DNA from: Plantago major
Taxonomy: Eukaryota; Streptophyta; Magnoliopsida; Lamiales; Plantaginaceae
NCBI GenBank assembly: GCA_026545765.1
Contig: CM048839.1
Span: 1,240,001-1,304,000, forward strand
DNA length: 64,000 nt
Direction: 5' to 3'
The notes below the pieces were generated by a model. The model was not told where the DNA came from. It did not search any database and worked only from the letters and a program-made list of their open reading frames with translations. A program made the position numbers and the translations under genes. This document shows positions 50,128-61,847 of this stretch, piece by piece. Each line of letters starts with the position of its first letter. Within the stretch, counting starts at the first letter, position 1.

Positions 50128-50477
50128 GTGTGTGTTTGCAAATGATTTTACTTGTGCTTTTTTGTCTGCTTCTACTAAAAGTTGATAAAGTTGATTTTAA
50201 GTAAAAGTCAGTAGTGTTTGATATATCATATAAAAAACAGCTTAAAATTGTAAAAGCAGAAGTTTTTGTGTTTGTAAAAATTAATTTAACTAGTTGTTTT
50301 TAATTGAAAAAAAGCTACTACTTGCTTAAAGCAGTTAGAAGCTATTGTTTATTGCTTCTTCTGACATTCCGCTTTTTAGGAAAATTCGCAGAAGGTGTAA
50401 TATAAAACACTAAAAAACTGATTTTACTACTTGAAAATTACAAAAGCACTTTATTTTAAACATTTGCAAACACAAGA
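50128..50477. mobile_element. Tourist-like MITE
   Basis: Ends GTGTGTGTTTGCAAATG and CATTTGCAAACACAAGA form a good inverted repeat. TTA flanks both sides (50125-50127 and 50478-50480), as expected for PIF/Harbinger-type elements. Length 350 bp, non-coding. It sits directly beside the previous MITE. Confidence 0.75.
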
Positions 50478-50854
50478 TTAATTACTTAACATTAGACTTG
50501 TGAAGGAACACCCAAATAATTACTATATGTAAACAGTAAACTTGCACATTGTTTATTATATTAAATACCGCTAATTTTCATCCTTGTCGCGCAATGTTTC
50601 GGGGAAATCATTTCTATAGTGTACTTGATAATTGATAAATCAACCCAAAGTAGGCTTAAAATGTAATGGCACAAAGGCCAAAGCCCAAAAAATCATGATA
50701 ACGCTTAGTAATAAGTGGACTTCGTTAATAGGCCCATATCTGATTGCACGTGAATTTTGGGCCTTTCATATAGATCTACTTCAAGTTTATGCTAAACCCG
50801 AAAATGCAGAAGTTGATTTTTAGAATATCATCAATGTTACAATTTACAAGATTC

Positions 50855-51225
50855 AAGGTTCGACTCGGCTCGAGCATAGCCTTAGGGAGGACTTGGCTCG
50901 AGCATCATATTATGCTCGTTTATCTAACGAGCCGAACCTGACTAGGCTCGATAAAGCTTAGCCTCATATTATGCTTGTTTATCTAACGAGCCGAGTCCGG
51001 CTGGGTTCGATGAAGCTTATTATTTAATAAATATATATTTTTTATACTTATTTTCAATATCTTCAATAGATAAGGCTCGAAAAGGCTCGTAGAGGCTCAT
51101 TATTTTTTCAAGCTCGAGCTGAGCTCGTTACAAGTTACATGAGCTCGAGCCCATTTTTTTTACTTGTTTTTGTTAACGAGTCGAGTATCAAAATATTTGG
51201 CTCGGCTCTTTTAACAACGCTATAA
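50855..51225. repeat. GAGCTCG-rich repeat with a direct duplication
   Basis: Dense GGCTCGAGC, AACGAGCCGA and GAGCTCGAGC words. CATATTATGCT followed by TCGTTTATCTAACGAGCCGA-like sequence occurs twice (about 50907 and 50965). Same loose family as 46832-47356. Ends not fixed. Confidence 0.6.
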
Positions 51226-51796
51226 TCCTGGCCAGGGAAATACGAATAGATGTTGCACTAATTCAATTACAATAACTTGAGAGTTAGGCAATATTTATTT
51301 GAAAAAGTTTTAATTAGACACTTTAATTTTAGTTTGCACTCTTTATTTACAGTGGAAAGATACAGGATCATCTTTATGAGCAAAATCAGCATAACACACT
51401 GCCTTCATTTTCCTTTTTAGAGCAGCACACGGGACTGATTGGTATAGAACTAAAATCTTGAGTTTCGTAAAAATTTAGGTATTTTTAACCCGATTTTCTG
51501 AACTTTAATTTTAAACCAATCACTCCCTAAGAGTCAAATGTGTAGTAGTATAACTAAACTTGTCAATTAAATTAAGTCCAATTATTTTTTGTTTCCATTT
51601 GATTTGTAATTGGACTACTCAAAATAAAGTTTTGAGTTCGACAGGATTTGTGATTGGTCCAAATTATACTGGGGCGCCTTACGTAATTCACACCAAGATA
51701 ATACTAGTAGTAATATTTCTACATAATCCTCCATTCAGTCCATTAAAAACTTCCTAAGGAGCTAATTTATTTTAGGTTAAGGAAAATTAGTTAAAT
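51226..51796. other. Intergenic DNA, nothing recognised
   Basis: AT-rich with no supported feature. Confidence 0.5.
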
Positions 51797-51797
51797 A

Positions 51798-51967
51798 CTC
51801 CCTCCTATTTATTTTATAAGATGTTTCTCTTATTTTATTGGTGGGTTTATTTATCCAAGACACCAACATTTTTGTTTTCAATCATTTATCAAAACTATTG
51901 ATTAAGAGAGAGTTGTCTTAATTTGTGTGAAAAACCTAAAACATCTTATAATATGAATAGGAGGGAG
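51798..51967. mobile_element. Stowaway-like MITE, third type, 170 bp
   Basis: Ends CTCCCTCCTATTTATTTTAT and the complement of ATAATATGAATAGGAGGGAG, flanked by TA (51796-51797 and 51968-51969). An inner ATAAGATGTTT / AAACATCTTAT pair also matches. Non-coding. Confidence 0.85.
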
Positions 51968-51984
51968 TATTAGTTTGTGAGACC

Positions 51985-52262
51985 GACTCCAGCCGTGTTG
52001 CAAAATGAGTTGCAACACGGTTTGGGACTCTGGCCAGAGGCCCAAGGCCATTTTCCCTTTTTTTAAAATATTTTTTTGTTTTTTTTTCTTTTCTCGTTTT
52101 GTTTTGATTTTCTTTTCTCTTTTTATTTTTTTTCTATTTCTTTTCCACTTTTATCTTTTTTATTATTTTTTATTTTTCTTGTATTGTAAATTTTTATCTT
52201 CAATTCATTCTTTTTATATATTATTTTCTGGAACATTGAAGATAATCTACCATATTATGTGA
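51985..52262. other. Short hairpin followed by a T-rich tract
   Basis: CCGTGTTGCAA and TTGCAACACGG (about 51990-52020) form a small perfect stem. A long T/C-rich stretch follows to about 52240. No gene. Confidence 0.5.
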
Positions 52263-52346
52263 AGTGAATATGCGATACACAACATCATAGACCGGAAGTG
52301 GTCAAGAATTGATGATTGAGAGTGTATGAAATTCCAAAGAAGTATG

Positions 52347-52640
52347 GAATAACCAACCGGCGTCGTTGGAATATATTATGCACACATATTAAATGATGTT
52401 ATTGATGGTGATGCAAATAAAGTGTGGATAACCAACCGGCGTAGTTGGATATATCAAAATCACTTATATTGTGAAATAACCAACCGGCGTAGTTGGGATA
52501 TATCAATGATCAAAGTCACTTATGTTGTGAAATAACCAACCGGCATAGTTGGGATATATCAATGATCAAAGTCACTTGTGTTGTGAAATAGCCAACCGGC
52601 GTAGTTGGGATATATTAATGATCAAATTATGCTTGGGTGA
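52347..52640. repeat. Tandem repeat, 56-bp unit with CCAACCGGCGTAGTTGG core
   Basis: Three consecutive units of about 56 bp start at 52471, 52527 and 52582. Two more divergent ones begin near 52347 and 52426. Each contains CCAAC and GTTGG as a small inverted pair, so each unit can form a short hairpin. It lies in the left part of the copia relic. Confidence 0.85.
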
Positions 52641-55055
52641 TAACACTTTAAAAGCTTGTTATATCTTGTGAGATATATGTGATGGAATTGGTAAAACACT
52701 AATGGTGCCATGAACATTTGGGGGGAGCATTATATTGTAAACGCTCAAATTTATATATACCCTCCATATATGGATTATGTAAAGAAGACATAACGAAAGT
52801 GTATGGCTTGATTTCATCATAATACAAGAGTTTTTACTCTCATAAAAACTGTGCCCACGAATATATATTTCACTAAATTCCTGAAGGAATTGACATTATT
52901 TGTCTTGCCAATTATGGAAGACACATCGACTGTATCCAATTGTCACATTATTGAAAGGCCAAATTCAAGTGATGTATGAGAGAGATCTCAATGTGACAAA
53001 TTAGGCTATCCGGTTATAACTTAACCGTTGTTGTGGAACCTGAAGTTTCCACATGATTATGTGCTGAAAGTTTTCTCATGTTGTAATTATTATCATGGCA
53101 AGACACAACACTAAGATGAAGCATATCGAGATCTTAATGAGCAAACGTCACACTTTTAAAGTTGGCATTGATTGATATATAAGTGGCCGGAAACCCACAA
53201 GTATGATCTCCAATTTGAGGGCAAAGTTATTTTCAGCACAAGAAAATCCAACTGTGCAAATATATTGACTCCCTATCATATTTTTCTTCGTAGAGAACTG
53301 ATGTGTGAAGCATACTAGATGGTTGTATGCATATATATGTGATTATCTAAGCTGGGCATTTCTATTTTGAGCCCTTATTACTAGTATGAGCTAGTTTTTC
53401 CCAGCTTAGGGAGGAAGAACATGAGGAAGCTGGTAAAACAAATTCGTAGAGCGAATTGATCCCCATATAATTTGAAAGTTCAAACATGAACTAAACATTC
53501 AGCTTCATGTTACTATATCAAGATATGTTCAAACATGAAACTTTATGATTTGAATGTTAACCAGCTATGACCCTATATTTTGAGGCATACAGAGTTGCAT
53601 ATTGATTATAGAATGGCATGTGTTGAACATTGAGATAACTTGCCTATTGTATTGATAATTTATTTACGTGAGTGAAATACGGTTCCAATGCTAAGTACAA
53701 AACAAAAAGATTGGCAAGACCGAGCAGTTGGTACTCTTGAGAAGTAATGAATGCCATGGATGGCATAGATATCTGAATTAAAATATATGGCCAATATGAA
53801 AGGAAATGGTACCTACAAAGAATATTCAGATATCTAGATTGACTTGAAAATCTAGAAAAGAGATTTGATATACCGGTATATATGGAACCGAGAGAAATAA
53901 ATAAGCATATGCGAAATCGATGGACATGTACATGGGGATCTTACATGTGCGTTCATTCGATTACATCATGATGATGATAATGATGATGATGATGATGGAA
54001 AATGAGCTCATGGACTTGAGGTCTTTTTGATCGAACGAATTCAAAACACATTGTATACATGAATAGTGATTGATTTCACTTACGAATCATATGATTTGAG
54101 AAAGTTAAATGAGGTGAGATATCATCTCCGCCATTAGTCCCAAACAAAGACTAAAAGTATTATGTCAGCGAACATGGATTGAATGAAGAAAGTTCTTGAG
54201 GAACTAAGGTTTTTATATTTGTACTTATTTATACTACTATTTCAACAAGTGAAGTATGAGATATGATTCTCATGATTCGTGAAGATTATTATTGGTACAC
54301 CGGTGTTAGCTCAATCTGAAGTTTGAGCATATAAGAGATTATTACAAGGAGTATTATTACTATTCTTGAGATTCACATGGTCCAGAAGTACCACAATCAA
54401 TTGAGCTATTAAGAGCTACAACAATCCTTACTATACCTCCTGAAGAAGGTACATGAATTAATGGCAGTCAAGCAGCAATGAGTACATTTGCGCATTCTAT
54501 GAGAAATTGTTGCACTCTTTTTCCCTTTCTAGGTTTTTATCCCAATGAGTTTTTCCTAGCGAGGTTTTTAACGAGGCAAAATTATACGCGCATATATCTC
54601 CATATCTCCATTATTGTGAAACTGTTTGGTAAAGATACGATTTATGGGCTTGTTGGATATCTTTATGGCATTATGGAGCGATGTTATGGAACAAGGAAAC
54701 TATACTATATTTCAAGTGTTTTGAAAGTTCTTCCTGAAGAAGACAAGGCGTATATTATAGAAGTTATTCCCCGTCATTATCTATGAGAAGAATATTACAT
54801 CGAAGTACGACATATTTCAAGATTTGCTCGACCAAGTTACATTCGACATCATCATTTGAGAAGTTCATTCGGAAGATGGAAATGTAGAAGTTCGAAGAAG
54901 TACAGTGATCCATAAATTAGGGGAGAAGGATACGTACTGCACTCTTTTTCCCTTGACTAAGTTTTTATCCCATTTTTTCTTATGAGGTTTTAATGAAAGA
55001 TTCCCACAGCGTATCAAGTATCAACGATCACCAACTCATGTTCATTTAAAAGGAG

Positions 55056-55216
55056 TGTTAGAGAATAAATGTACAAGAGTTAGTATTGGAATAGAATCAT
55101 ATAGTCCCATTGTTATGCCTTCTGAAGTTTCTTTATATCAGATAAATACACGTCAGACTCTCTCATTATCACATTAGAATAACCCATATTCTCTTCTTCT
55201 CTATTTTCTCTCAACA
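55056..55216 (+). repeat. 3' LTR of the old copia relic
   Basis: 161 bp, TGTTAGAGAATAAATG to CTCTCAACA, with a TATA-like ATAAATAC in its second half. No partner LTR was found in the window. Confidence 0.7.
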
Positions 55217-55822
55217 ATTTTTTAATTGTTGTAATTTTCAATTTCAATTATTCTAATTTTTAATTTCAAGTATTATTGTTTTTTTAAGTAATGTAATTTT
55301 TATTTTCAAATAATATATTTTAAAAAGATTAATGTGATTTTGTTATAATTAATTAACGATATTTAAAATAAATTCATGAATAAAGTTTTGAAGTAAATAA
55401 AAAAAGAAAATAAATTTAAACCTCAACTGTTGAAGTAGAGAATTGTAGAAAGTTGCAAAGTGAATTACAGTAAGAGAATTAATAGAATAATGATAAAGTA
55501 GAAAAGGAAAATAATAAAGAATTAGATAGTGGATTAAAAAAATTCATTTTTTTGGGTTAACAAGATTCTAACGAAACACGAAAAAATGAAAGTTAGAAAG
55601 TTTTTAATGGAACGGAGAGAGTATTACACATTTCCAAACTGAGTAGTTGCACAAAACTGATTGAAGTAGCCACGAGGCGGCAACAACTGTTTTAACATCC
55701 TTATACAGATATGTTCATTTACGACAACACCGTTATACAGCCACTAGGCACCACCAACTCTTTTAACAACATCATTATACAAATATGTCCATTTCCAACA
55801 ACACCGCCCCCCATCAATCTGA
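55217..55822. other. Intergenic DNA and 3' end of TFIIIA
   Basis: AT-rich. A single Stowaway-like end (GGAACGGAGAGAGTATT) lies at 55610. The TFIIIA 3' untranslated region probably covers the right 150 bp. Confidence 0.5.
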
Positions 55823-58206
55823 TTAAGTACTTTCTTGAGCAAAAACGAACTGATCTGATTCAGAAGGCGGAAGGATCCTAATCCTTTTCCTCATCAGAGT
55901 TTCTATTGATGGGAATTTCCTTTTCAGGCCACCTCTTGGCCTAGAACGAAACTGCTCATCCGACTCTTCAAAATCTCCCTAAAAATAAAGTGTAAAAGAT
56001 CAGACTTCCTGCCAATACCACTTATTTACTCTAGAAATAATGCCTTGGAAAGAAACCAATTAGAACATACCATGGTATAAACATGGCATCCAGATTTTTC
56101 ATGATTGTCCCTCACATGCTTAAACGGGAACCTCTTGCCACAATTAGGGAAACAGCAGACAAATGGCTTAAGCTCCAAGTGTACAGCTTTAATGTGTTGG
56201 TTGAGATTTGATGCCTGAGAAGACAAATTGTTTTCAGTAAAAAATTACTGAGTAAAAGAAAAAACACATGTATTGTGTTATGTTTGGGAGGTTACCGTGG
56301 AAAATGTAAGTGAACATCCCTCAAAACTACAGCTGATCCTCTCTGAGTGGCCTTTTCCTTCATGCATGCAAAGATGACGCTTAAAGTTCTTCTTTAACTG
56401 CATAGCCCCACATTTATCACAATGTATACGTTGATGGCAGGTCCTTATATGCTCCTTTAGACAGTCCTCATTGGTAAAACTCTTCATACAGCCAGGATCA
56501 GAACAGAATGCCTCAACTGTATCCAACTTCACTGCATACAGCCAAAATAAAATTTCTACATGGTCAAAAAAGATGTTTTGCATACTGTGACATCAGATTT
56601 CAAATGAGACTAATAACGGATAGACTTCTGCAGAACTTACCATGTGAATCCTCATGTTTCCGCAATCTGGAAGGATAACTAAACGACTTGCCACAACCAG
56701 CTTCTCGGCATACATGCTCCTTAGGAGGCTCAACATTGAAAGTACCTTCATCATGTGATTCTCCATGGAACTCTTTCAAATGACGTGTCAAATTACCCTT
56801 GTAAGCAAACCTGATTCTACAGTTCTCAACGGGACACTCGAACAATTTACCCTGATGTTGAAGCAAATGCCTGGTCAGGTGGTCTTTCCGTCTATAACTA
56901 GAATGACAATCATCCACTGGGCACGAAAATTGCCTCTGCAACAGACATAGTTTCCATAAGATCCCAGCTTTCATAGACTTCACCAATAAATCTCTAATAA
57001 AATGTACAGTAATTCCTCAGACCTCCGAGCGTGACCGAGGCTCACTTGAAGGACCTTCACAGGCAGTCCCCCGCCTGGTACTAATCCATTCAAGGAACAA
57101 TGCTGCCTCGTGCATTTTGGAGTTCTTTGTATGGGATCCAATGCTTCACACCCAATGATTCATAATTATATTTCTTTCCCTTACAATCTGCAATATAGTC
57201 AATTTCAATACCAAAGATAATAAAGGTACAGCAGATGCACAAAAGCTAACGGAAAAGCTTATAAAATTCTGATTAAATCAATTTACTGCGCTTGAATTTC
57301 AAAATACAAAAAACCAATGTGCAAGCAGTGAAGTAACCAAATCACAATATGACATTCCAAAAATTCAACAGATAAAATAGAATATTTAGACACATCGATT
57401 CCAGTGTACCATTTTACGCACATACAGTTTGAATTGCATCTAAAGTTCAGAAAAACAATTAATAACAGATTCATTCCGCTTACTGGACTCAAAATCCATG
57501 AAATTCAATTAAGACGAGCAACTTTTGAAGTCTATAGTATTGGTATAGACGATTAAAGAACAAGCAAATACGATAACACGATCTAGAAATTCAAACACAG
57601 ATCGATAGCTTACAACTATAGACCACTACAAACTTCCACAGCTGAACAAACTATGTACTATATTATCGAACCTGAGGCGAATCATTCGCTACAAAACATG
57701 AATACTAATCAAGCAAACATAAATAAGGAGTAAACCATGAGTAATTTGCAACTGGAAAAAAGTCAACGAATACCAAACGGGAAGCTTCGGATTGCTTACA
57801 ACATCAACAGTTCGACACCAGTAGCATATACATTGAATTTATCAGGCACTAACTAACCTCAACAGAATGGCCAAGCATATGCTGCTTCAAATAAGCAGGC
57901 TTTGTAAAAGTGGCACCACACTCTTCACAGGTATTCATCTTCTTCACCTCAGCTTTCTCCTCTTCCTTAGCTTCATCCTTCAAATCACAAACACACCGAA
58001 AAGGAAGATCAATTTCAATCACAACAATCGGAAATCGTACAAAAAGAATACTAAGAAAAGCATAGTTCACAACACACCTTATGATCGGCAAGGATGTGAG
58101 CTGAGATGAGAGCTTTCTTGGATCGGCAGATCCCGCAGTATTGGCAGAAATATCTCCGTATGTCTCTGAAGATCGGTTCTGGTTTCTCACCTACTTCGTT
58201 CACCAT
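55823..58206 (-). CDS. TFIIIA: Transcription factor IIIA, nine C2H2 zinc fingers (6 coding exons)
   Basis: Binds the internal promoter of 5S rRNA genes for RNA polymerase III and also binds 5S rRNA. Coding exons on the minus strand are 58206-58078, 57977-57858, 56935-56641, 56531-56296, 56214-56071 and 55978-55823. All introns are GT-AG. The total of 1080 nt gives 359 residues without interruption, somewhat shorter than Arabidopsis TFIIIA. Nine fingers can be counted, from CQYCGICRSKKALISAHILADH (finger 1) to CCFPNCGKRFPFKHVRDNHE (finger 9). A charged spacer separates fingers 1 and 2. The C-terminus is basic (RPRGGLKRKF, MRKRIRI), a likely nuclear signal. Intron 2 is about 920 bp and holds the 5S-mimic exon described separately. 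The start is the first ATG and its N-terminus fits the family. Confidence 0.95.
57023..57187 (-). ncRNA. Plant 5S rRNA mimic (P5SM), alternatively spliced exon of TFIIIA
   Basis: This block in TFIIIA intron 2 has a good acceptor (ATATTGCAG before 57187) and a donor (GGAG then GTCTGA after 57023), defining a 165-nt cassette. On the minus strand it contains GAAGCATTGGATCCCATAC and AGAACTCC, matching 5S rRNA (AAGCACCGGATCCCATCAGAACTCC). CCTCGGTCACGCTCGGAGG lies near its end. When included it keeps phase 0 and meets a TGA at its fourteenth codon, so that mRNA would be a decay substrate. In land plants, ribosomal protein L5 is known to bind this mimic and cause skipping, linking TFIIIA output to the L5/5S balance. 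Exon edges are inferred from splice signals. Confidence 0.88.
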
Positions 58207-58430
58207 TTTTTTCCTTCCGAGTTACGGAGTGGATTCTGGAGTTTGGCGGCTGGCTAGGGTTCGATCAAATATACTCCCTTTTGTTGGATTTTTAAAATTG
58301 GGCTTACTTCTTTCCGGACCGGGCTAAGTTGATGGGGGGCAGACCCAACAATTTGATGGGCTAATGGATCTATGCTGTCGTATTGGGCTATAGAACTTAG
58401 GACCACACTATATAGGTTTTGGGCTGGAGA
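58207..58430 (-). promoter_or_regulatory. TFIIIA promoter with telo-box and site II motifs
   Basis: Just upstream of the start codon is a telo-box-like AACCCTAG (complement of 58254-58261). Four TGGGCT words, the site II core common in genes for translation and ribosome production, lie at 58299-58304, 58357-58362, 58384-58389 and 58420-58425. No good TATA box is seen. Function is inferred from motif identity. Confidence 0.6.
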
Positions 58431-59102
58431 ATTAGAGAGGGAGAGATTCAGGTCAGTACTAGGCCGAACACTGTTTGTTTCTTTTTAAAAAAAAAAAAAA
58501 ACGACGGTGTAAAAACAACTTATTGTGGACCATATGCTAAATGACAATTATGCCCCTATCTTCTAGTTCATAGTAGGTATGCGTCTGTTTCGATGCATAA
58601 GCTTCGGAATCTGAATTCGATTTGGAAATCATGGTGTTACGTTTCTTACAAGGCGGTGATAATCTCTCACGCTTTCATGAACTCTAATTTGGGAAATTGA
58701 AGTGTTTTCGATATTTTATGTACATCTGCACTTTGAAATGAATTGGACGACATGGACGAATATTTGTGAGGGCATTTAACTTAAGTATGTATACATGTGT
58801 AAGTTGTTAAAAGAAAAAAAAAAAAAAAGGAAAGAAATGGGCAAATTTTACACTCGGCCGGAATTTCCCAAAGCTGAAGCTTTCTTAGTTGGTCTTATTG
58901 GAACCAAATCAACCAATATGAGGTGGCCCATATAAATTAAATGGCCTAACAGACTCTAATATGCTATCACGACCCAATTTTGTAGGCACCCGTGTGACCC
59001 AATAAGGTTCTGTTCTGTTTTATCCGAAAACTCATTAATTTCATTTCAGTTCAGTTCAGATTCATTCAGTTCAGTTCAGTTTTACTTAATTCATTTTTAT
59101 AC
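58431..59102. other. Intergenic DNA, nothing recognised
   Basis: Contains poly-A runs near 58487 and 58812, and TTCAGTTCAGTTCAG tandem words at 59045-59085 that resume at 59345-59400 beyond the neighbouring MITE. Confidence 0.55.
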
Positions 59103-59104
59103 TA

Positions 59105-59343
59105 CTTCCTCCGTCCCGGAACAAGTTTCCCACTTTGACTTTTTGCGGTCAAACTTTTTCAACTTTCACTACGAATTAATCTTAAACTGCAAGTGTAAAA
59201 TGTTCAATTTTTTTATATAATAAAAATTTAGCCCCGAAAGTTTCATTATATAAAAAAAAGGTTTAAGATTAATTCGTAGTCAAAGTTGGAAAAGTTTGAC
59301 CGCAAAAGGTCAAAGTGGGAAACTTGTTCCGGGACGGAAGAAG
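59105..59343. mobile_element. Stowaway-like MITE with long inverted arms
   Basis: Ends CTTCCTCCGTCCCGGAACAA and the complement TTGTTCCGGGACGGAAGAAG are flanked by TA (59103-59104 and 59344-59345). The inverted similarity extends about 80 bp inwards (CAAAGTGGGAAACTTG with its mirror), so RNA from it would fold into a long hairpin. It is inserted into the TTCAG tandem stretch. Confidence 0.85.
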
Positions 59344-59345
59344 TA

Positions 59346-60640
59346 CAATTCAATTCAGTTCAGTTTAGATCCATTCAGTTCAGCTTAGTTCAGTTTAAAT
59401 CTGTTCAGACGAAGAGAACAGAGCTTAAGAAATCCTAAGTCCATAACAGAAAAGCTGCAAAAACAACGGAGTGTATTTTAAATTAAATTTCTAATTTTCT
59501 ACCGATGAACAACATATTCTCCCGGCCTAACAACTCACCAGAGACAATTTATAGCCTCGCAATCTGGATCTCGAGAACATCCCAAACTCTTATACGATGA
59601 GATGTTAATCTTGCGAATAAACGTGAAATCAATTCACTAACAAGTAAAACTACACATGAAATCAGTTGGCTGACAATTAAAGATGAAGAAGGTAACCCCA
59701 ATCTAGAATCACATTGTACAGTTCCATTTGCTAATTATTGATTAAAAAAGAGGCACAATTTGGTGTGGACAAATTGAGAAAGATAACATGAGAAAAGTGA
59801 CATGACAATATGAGTGAGTCATTTGATCATTTATTCTAAAGACATTGGATTCCCAAAAGAGACATATATTCATGTGATATACGAAGTCTAGGCACTCTGA
59901 ATGCACATGATATATCACCAAGCAAGCCAATGGAAATAATCATGTTAGTTTGATAAGTAGTTAGCTTCAAGGCCACATGATATGTTATCTGCAAATATGG
60001 ATGTATATATATATATATCTATTCAAAAAATATGGGCACCATGCCATGTTCATTTCACTACATGCCTCTGACCAAAATCTCTCTTTCTGTAGGCCCTTTG
60101 ACCATTTATTGTGTGCTACTAAACTCCAATATCCATTTTTATTCAGGTTTATCATTCATAAGTTGTATACATATATATCTTTTGTTTAAACTGAACGTAT
60201 AACTTCAAGTTAAAGTATGAAAAAAAGAGTTAGAACATACATGACTGGGTGTAAAATGCAATTTTCATAAATATCGATGAACAAATAGAATTATTGAAAT
60301 GGGATTAAAAAACTATGATAGGATTGACAAAGTAACAGTCTAGTATCCATATTAGGACAAAATTGATGAAAATCCAAAAATATGAGTTATGGCCCCACAA
60401 TATATCTCTAGTGAAGACCAAACACAATGCATGTAATGTAAGAGAGGAGCAATTGGAGATGGAACTATACACATTCAAGTTCACCATAATAAGGGCAATT
60501 CCATGTGCATATAATTTGTCTTGCGTCAATTTTCTGTGATATTACATGGCTTGCATCATGCTCCCAAGTTACAAATACAATATTTTACTATGTGGTCTTT
60601 ATTATTTTATGTATTGTATGTATGACCCCATATTAAAGTT
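59346..60640. other. Intergenic DNA, nothing recognised
   Basis: AT-rich; several short frames without coding character. Confidence 0.5.
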
Positions 60641-60641
60641 A

Positions 60642-60881
60642 CTCCCTCTATTTCAGAAAAAGTGTTACATTTCTTTATTAATCGTTTGTCAGCGTTTGTG
60701 CGATTCTTTTAAGCGATATTAATAAATAAATTATTAAAATTACATAATGAAAATTTAGTAATTAAATTTTTATTATATGATTTTATTAAATTATTTACTA
60801 TTATCGTTTATGAGTAATTATTAATCAGCTGAAAACGATTAACAAATCGAAAATGTAACAATTTCTCTGAAATGGAGGGAG
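60642..60881. mobile_element. Stowaway-like MITE, copy 2
   Basis: CTCCCTCTATTTCAG to TGAAATGGAGGGAG, flanked by TA (60640-60641 and 60882-60883). The interior, for example GATATTAATAAATAAATTAT, matches the copy at 10955-11198. Confidence 0.9.
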
Positions 60882-60883
60882 TA

Positions 60884-61844
60884 TTAAAATTATTCATTAC
60901 GGACAGTTTAACTATTTATTAGATGGATGCATATTAGGATAATAATGTGTAAAACACTTGTGATTAATAAATGGTTGGTGATATGGTTATTCATAAGGTG
61001 TGTGTTCAAATTAGGTAGCACGTCCAATATTTGGAAGAGTAGTTTTTCAAATGAAAGCGGGCGAATTTGTTATTGTTCCTTAGTACCGGCATGTGATAGA
61101 AAATTGATTGAACCATTACGGATGATATTGAAACATTCACGGACGCTTACATGAGATGAGCGATGGAGCTAGAACACTTCACATGCAAGATTTGGTGATC
61201 ATTTGGACCACAATTGAATAGTGTCAAGTTGATGTTCTTGTCATCGCAAAATACGGTTACTTGTTGAAATACTTGCCATTTTCCAGGTCAATGGTTTATG
61301 TCTTCTATGTACAATAAAAACTCCTTAAAAAAACTACTCTATAAAGAAATAAACTCTCTATAATAATAAAAATTTACGGTCCCAAACTTATGTATAAACG
61401 ACTAATCGGTTTTGTATACTCCAGTAGTCTTTTTCCATCATGTTGCTATGGAACCTTACTAATCAACTTGAGGATCAAATGGTTGGATAATTTTACTTGG
61501 ACTTCTTGATATGCTCTCTCCAAACCGCAATTGAGTGATTGTACGGGTGACAAAACTAGACATGTATAACGTTATCTTGTATAGCAGTGACTTAATCACT
61601 TTTCAGATCGTTTTATTAATGATGATTGAGCTACTAGATACGTCGTCTTAGTATTTTTTTTTTATTCTCAAATGGTCTCAACACCTCAAGGAAGAAGAAC
61701 ATTACACTACCTATAATGGGACACAGAGCATAAAAACCTATATATACTTACCTCATTATCATACTAAGACAGTTCCTGAAATTCAAATGGAAAAAAGAAA
61801 AGTACAAAGCTTATATATAATTTTGTTTCCTCAATAATAAATTT
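60884..61844. other. Intergenic DNA, nothing recognised
   Basis: AT-rich; no gene or repeat ends could be supported. Confidence 0.5.
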
Positions 61845-61847
61845 AAG

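Larger units (their letters stand above)
52263..55216 (+). mobile_element. Old Ty1/copia relic with a 3' LTR
   Basis: The right end is an LTR (55056-55216; TGTTAGAG to TCAACA) preceded by a purine tract (AAAAGGAG). Upstream lie faint traces of the copia polyprotein, including a weak RNase H end near 54800-54900. No open coding region is left and there are many breaks. The motif CACTCTTTTTCCCTT, typical of the region just before the 3' LTR in such elements, occurs twice (about 54513 and 54939). The 5' LTR was not found and the left boundary is a guess. Confidence 0.65.

Noticed and set aside
52471-52640. A CRISPR-like array
   Set aside because: The units are direct tandem repeats without distinct spacers, in a plant genome.
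54478-54786. A 102-residue plus-strand gene
   Set aside because: It lies within the copia relic and includes that element's non-coding 3' motif, so the open frame is chance.
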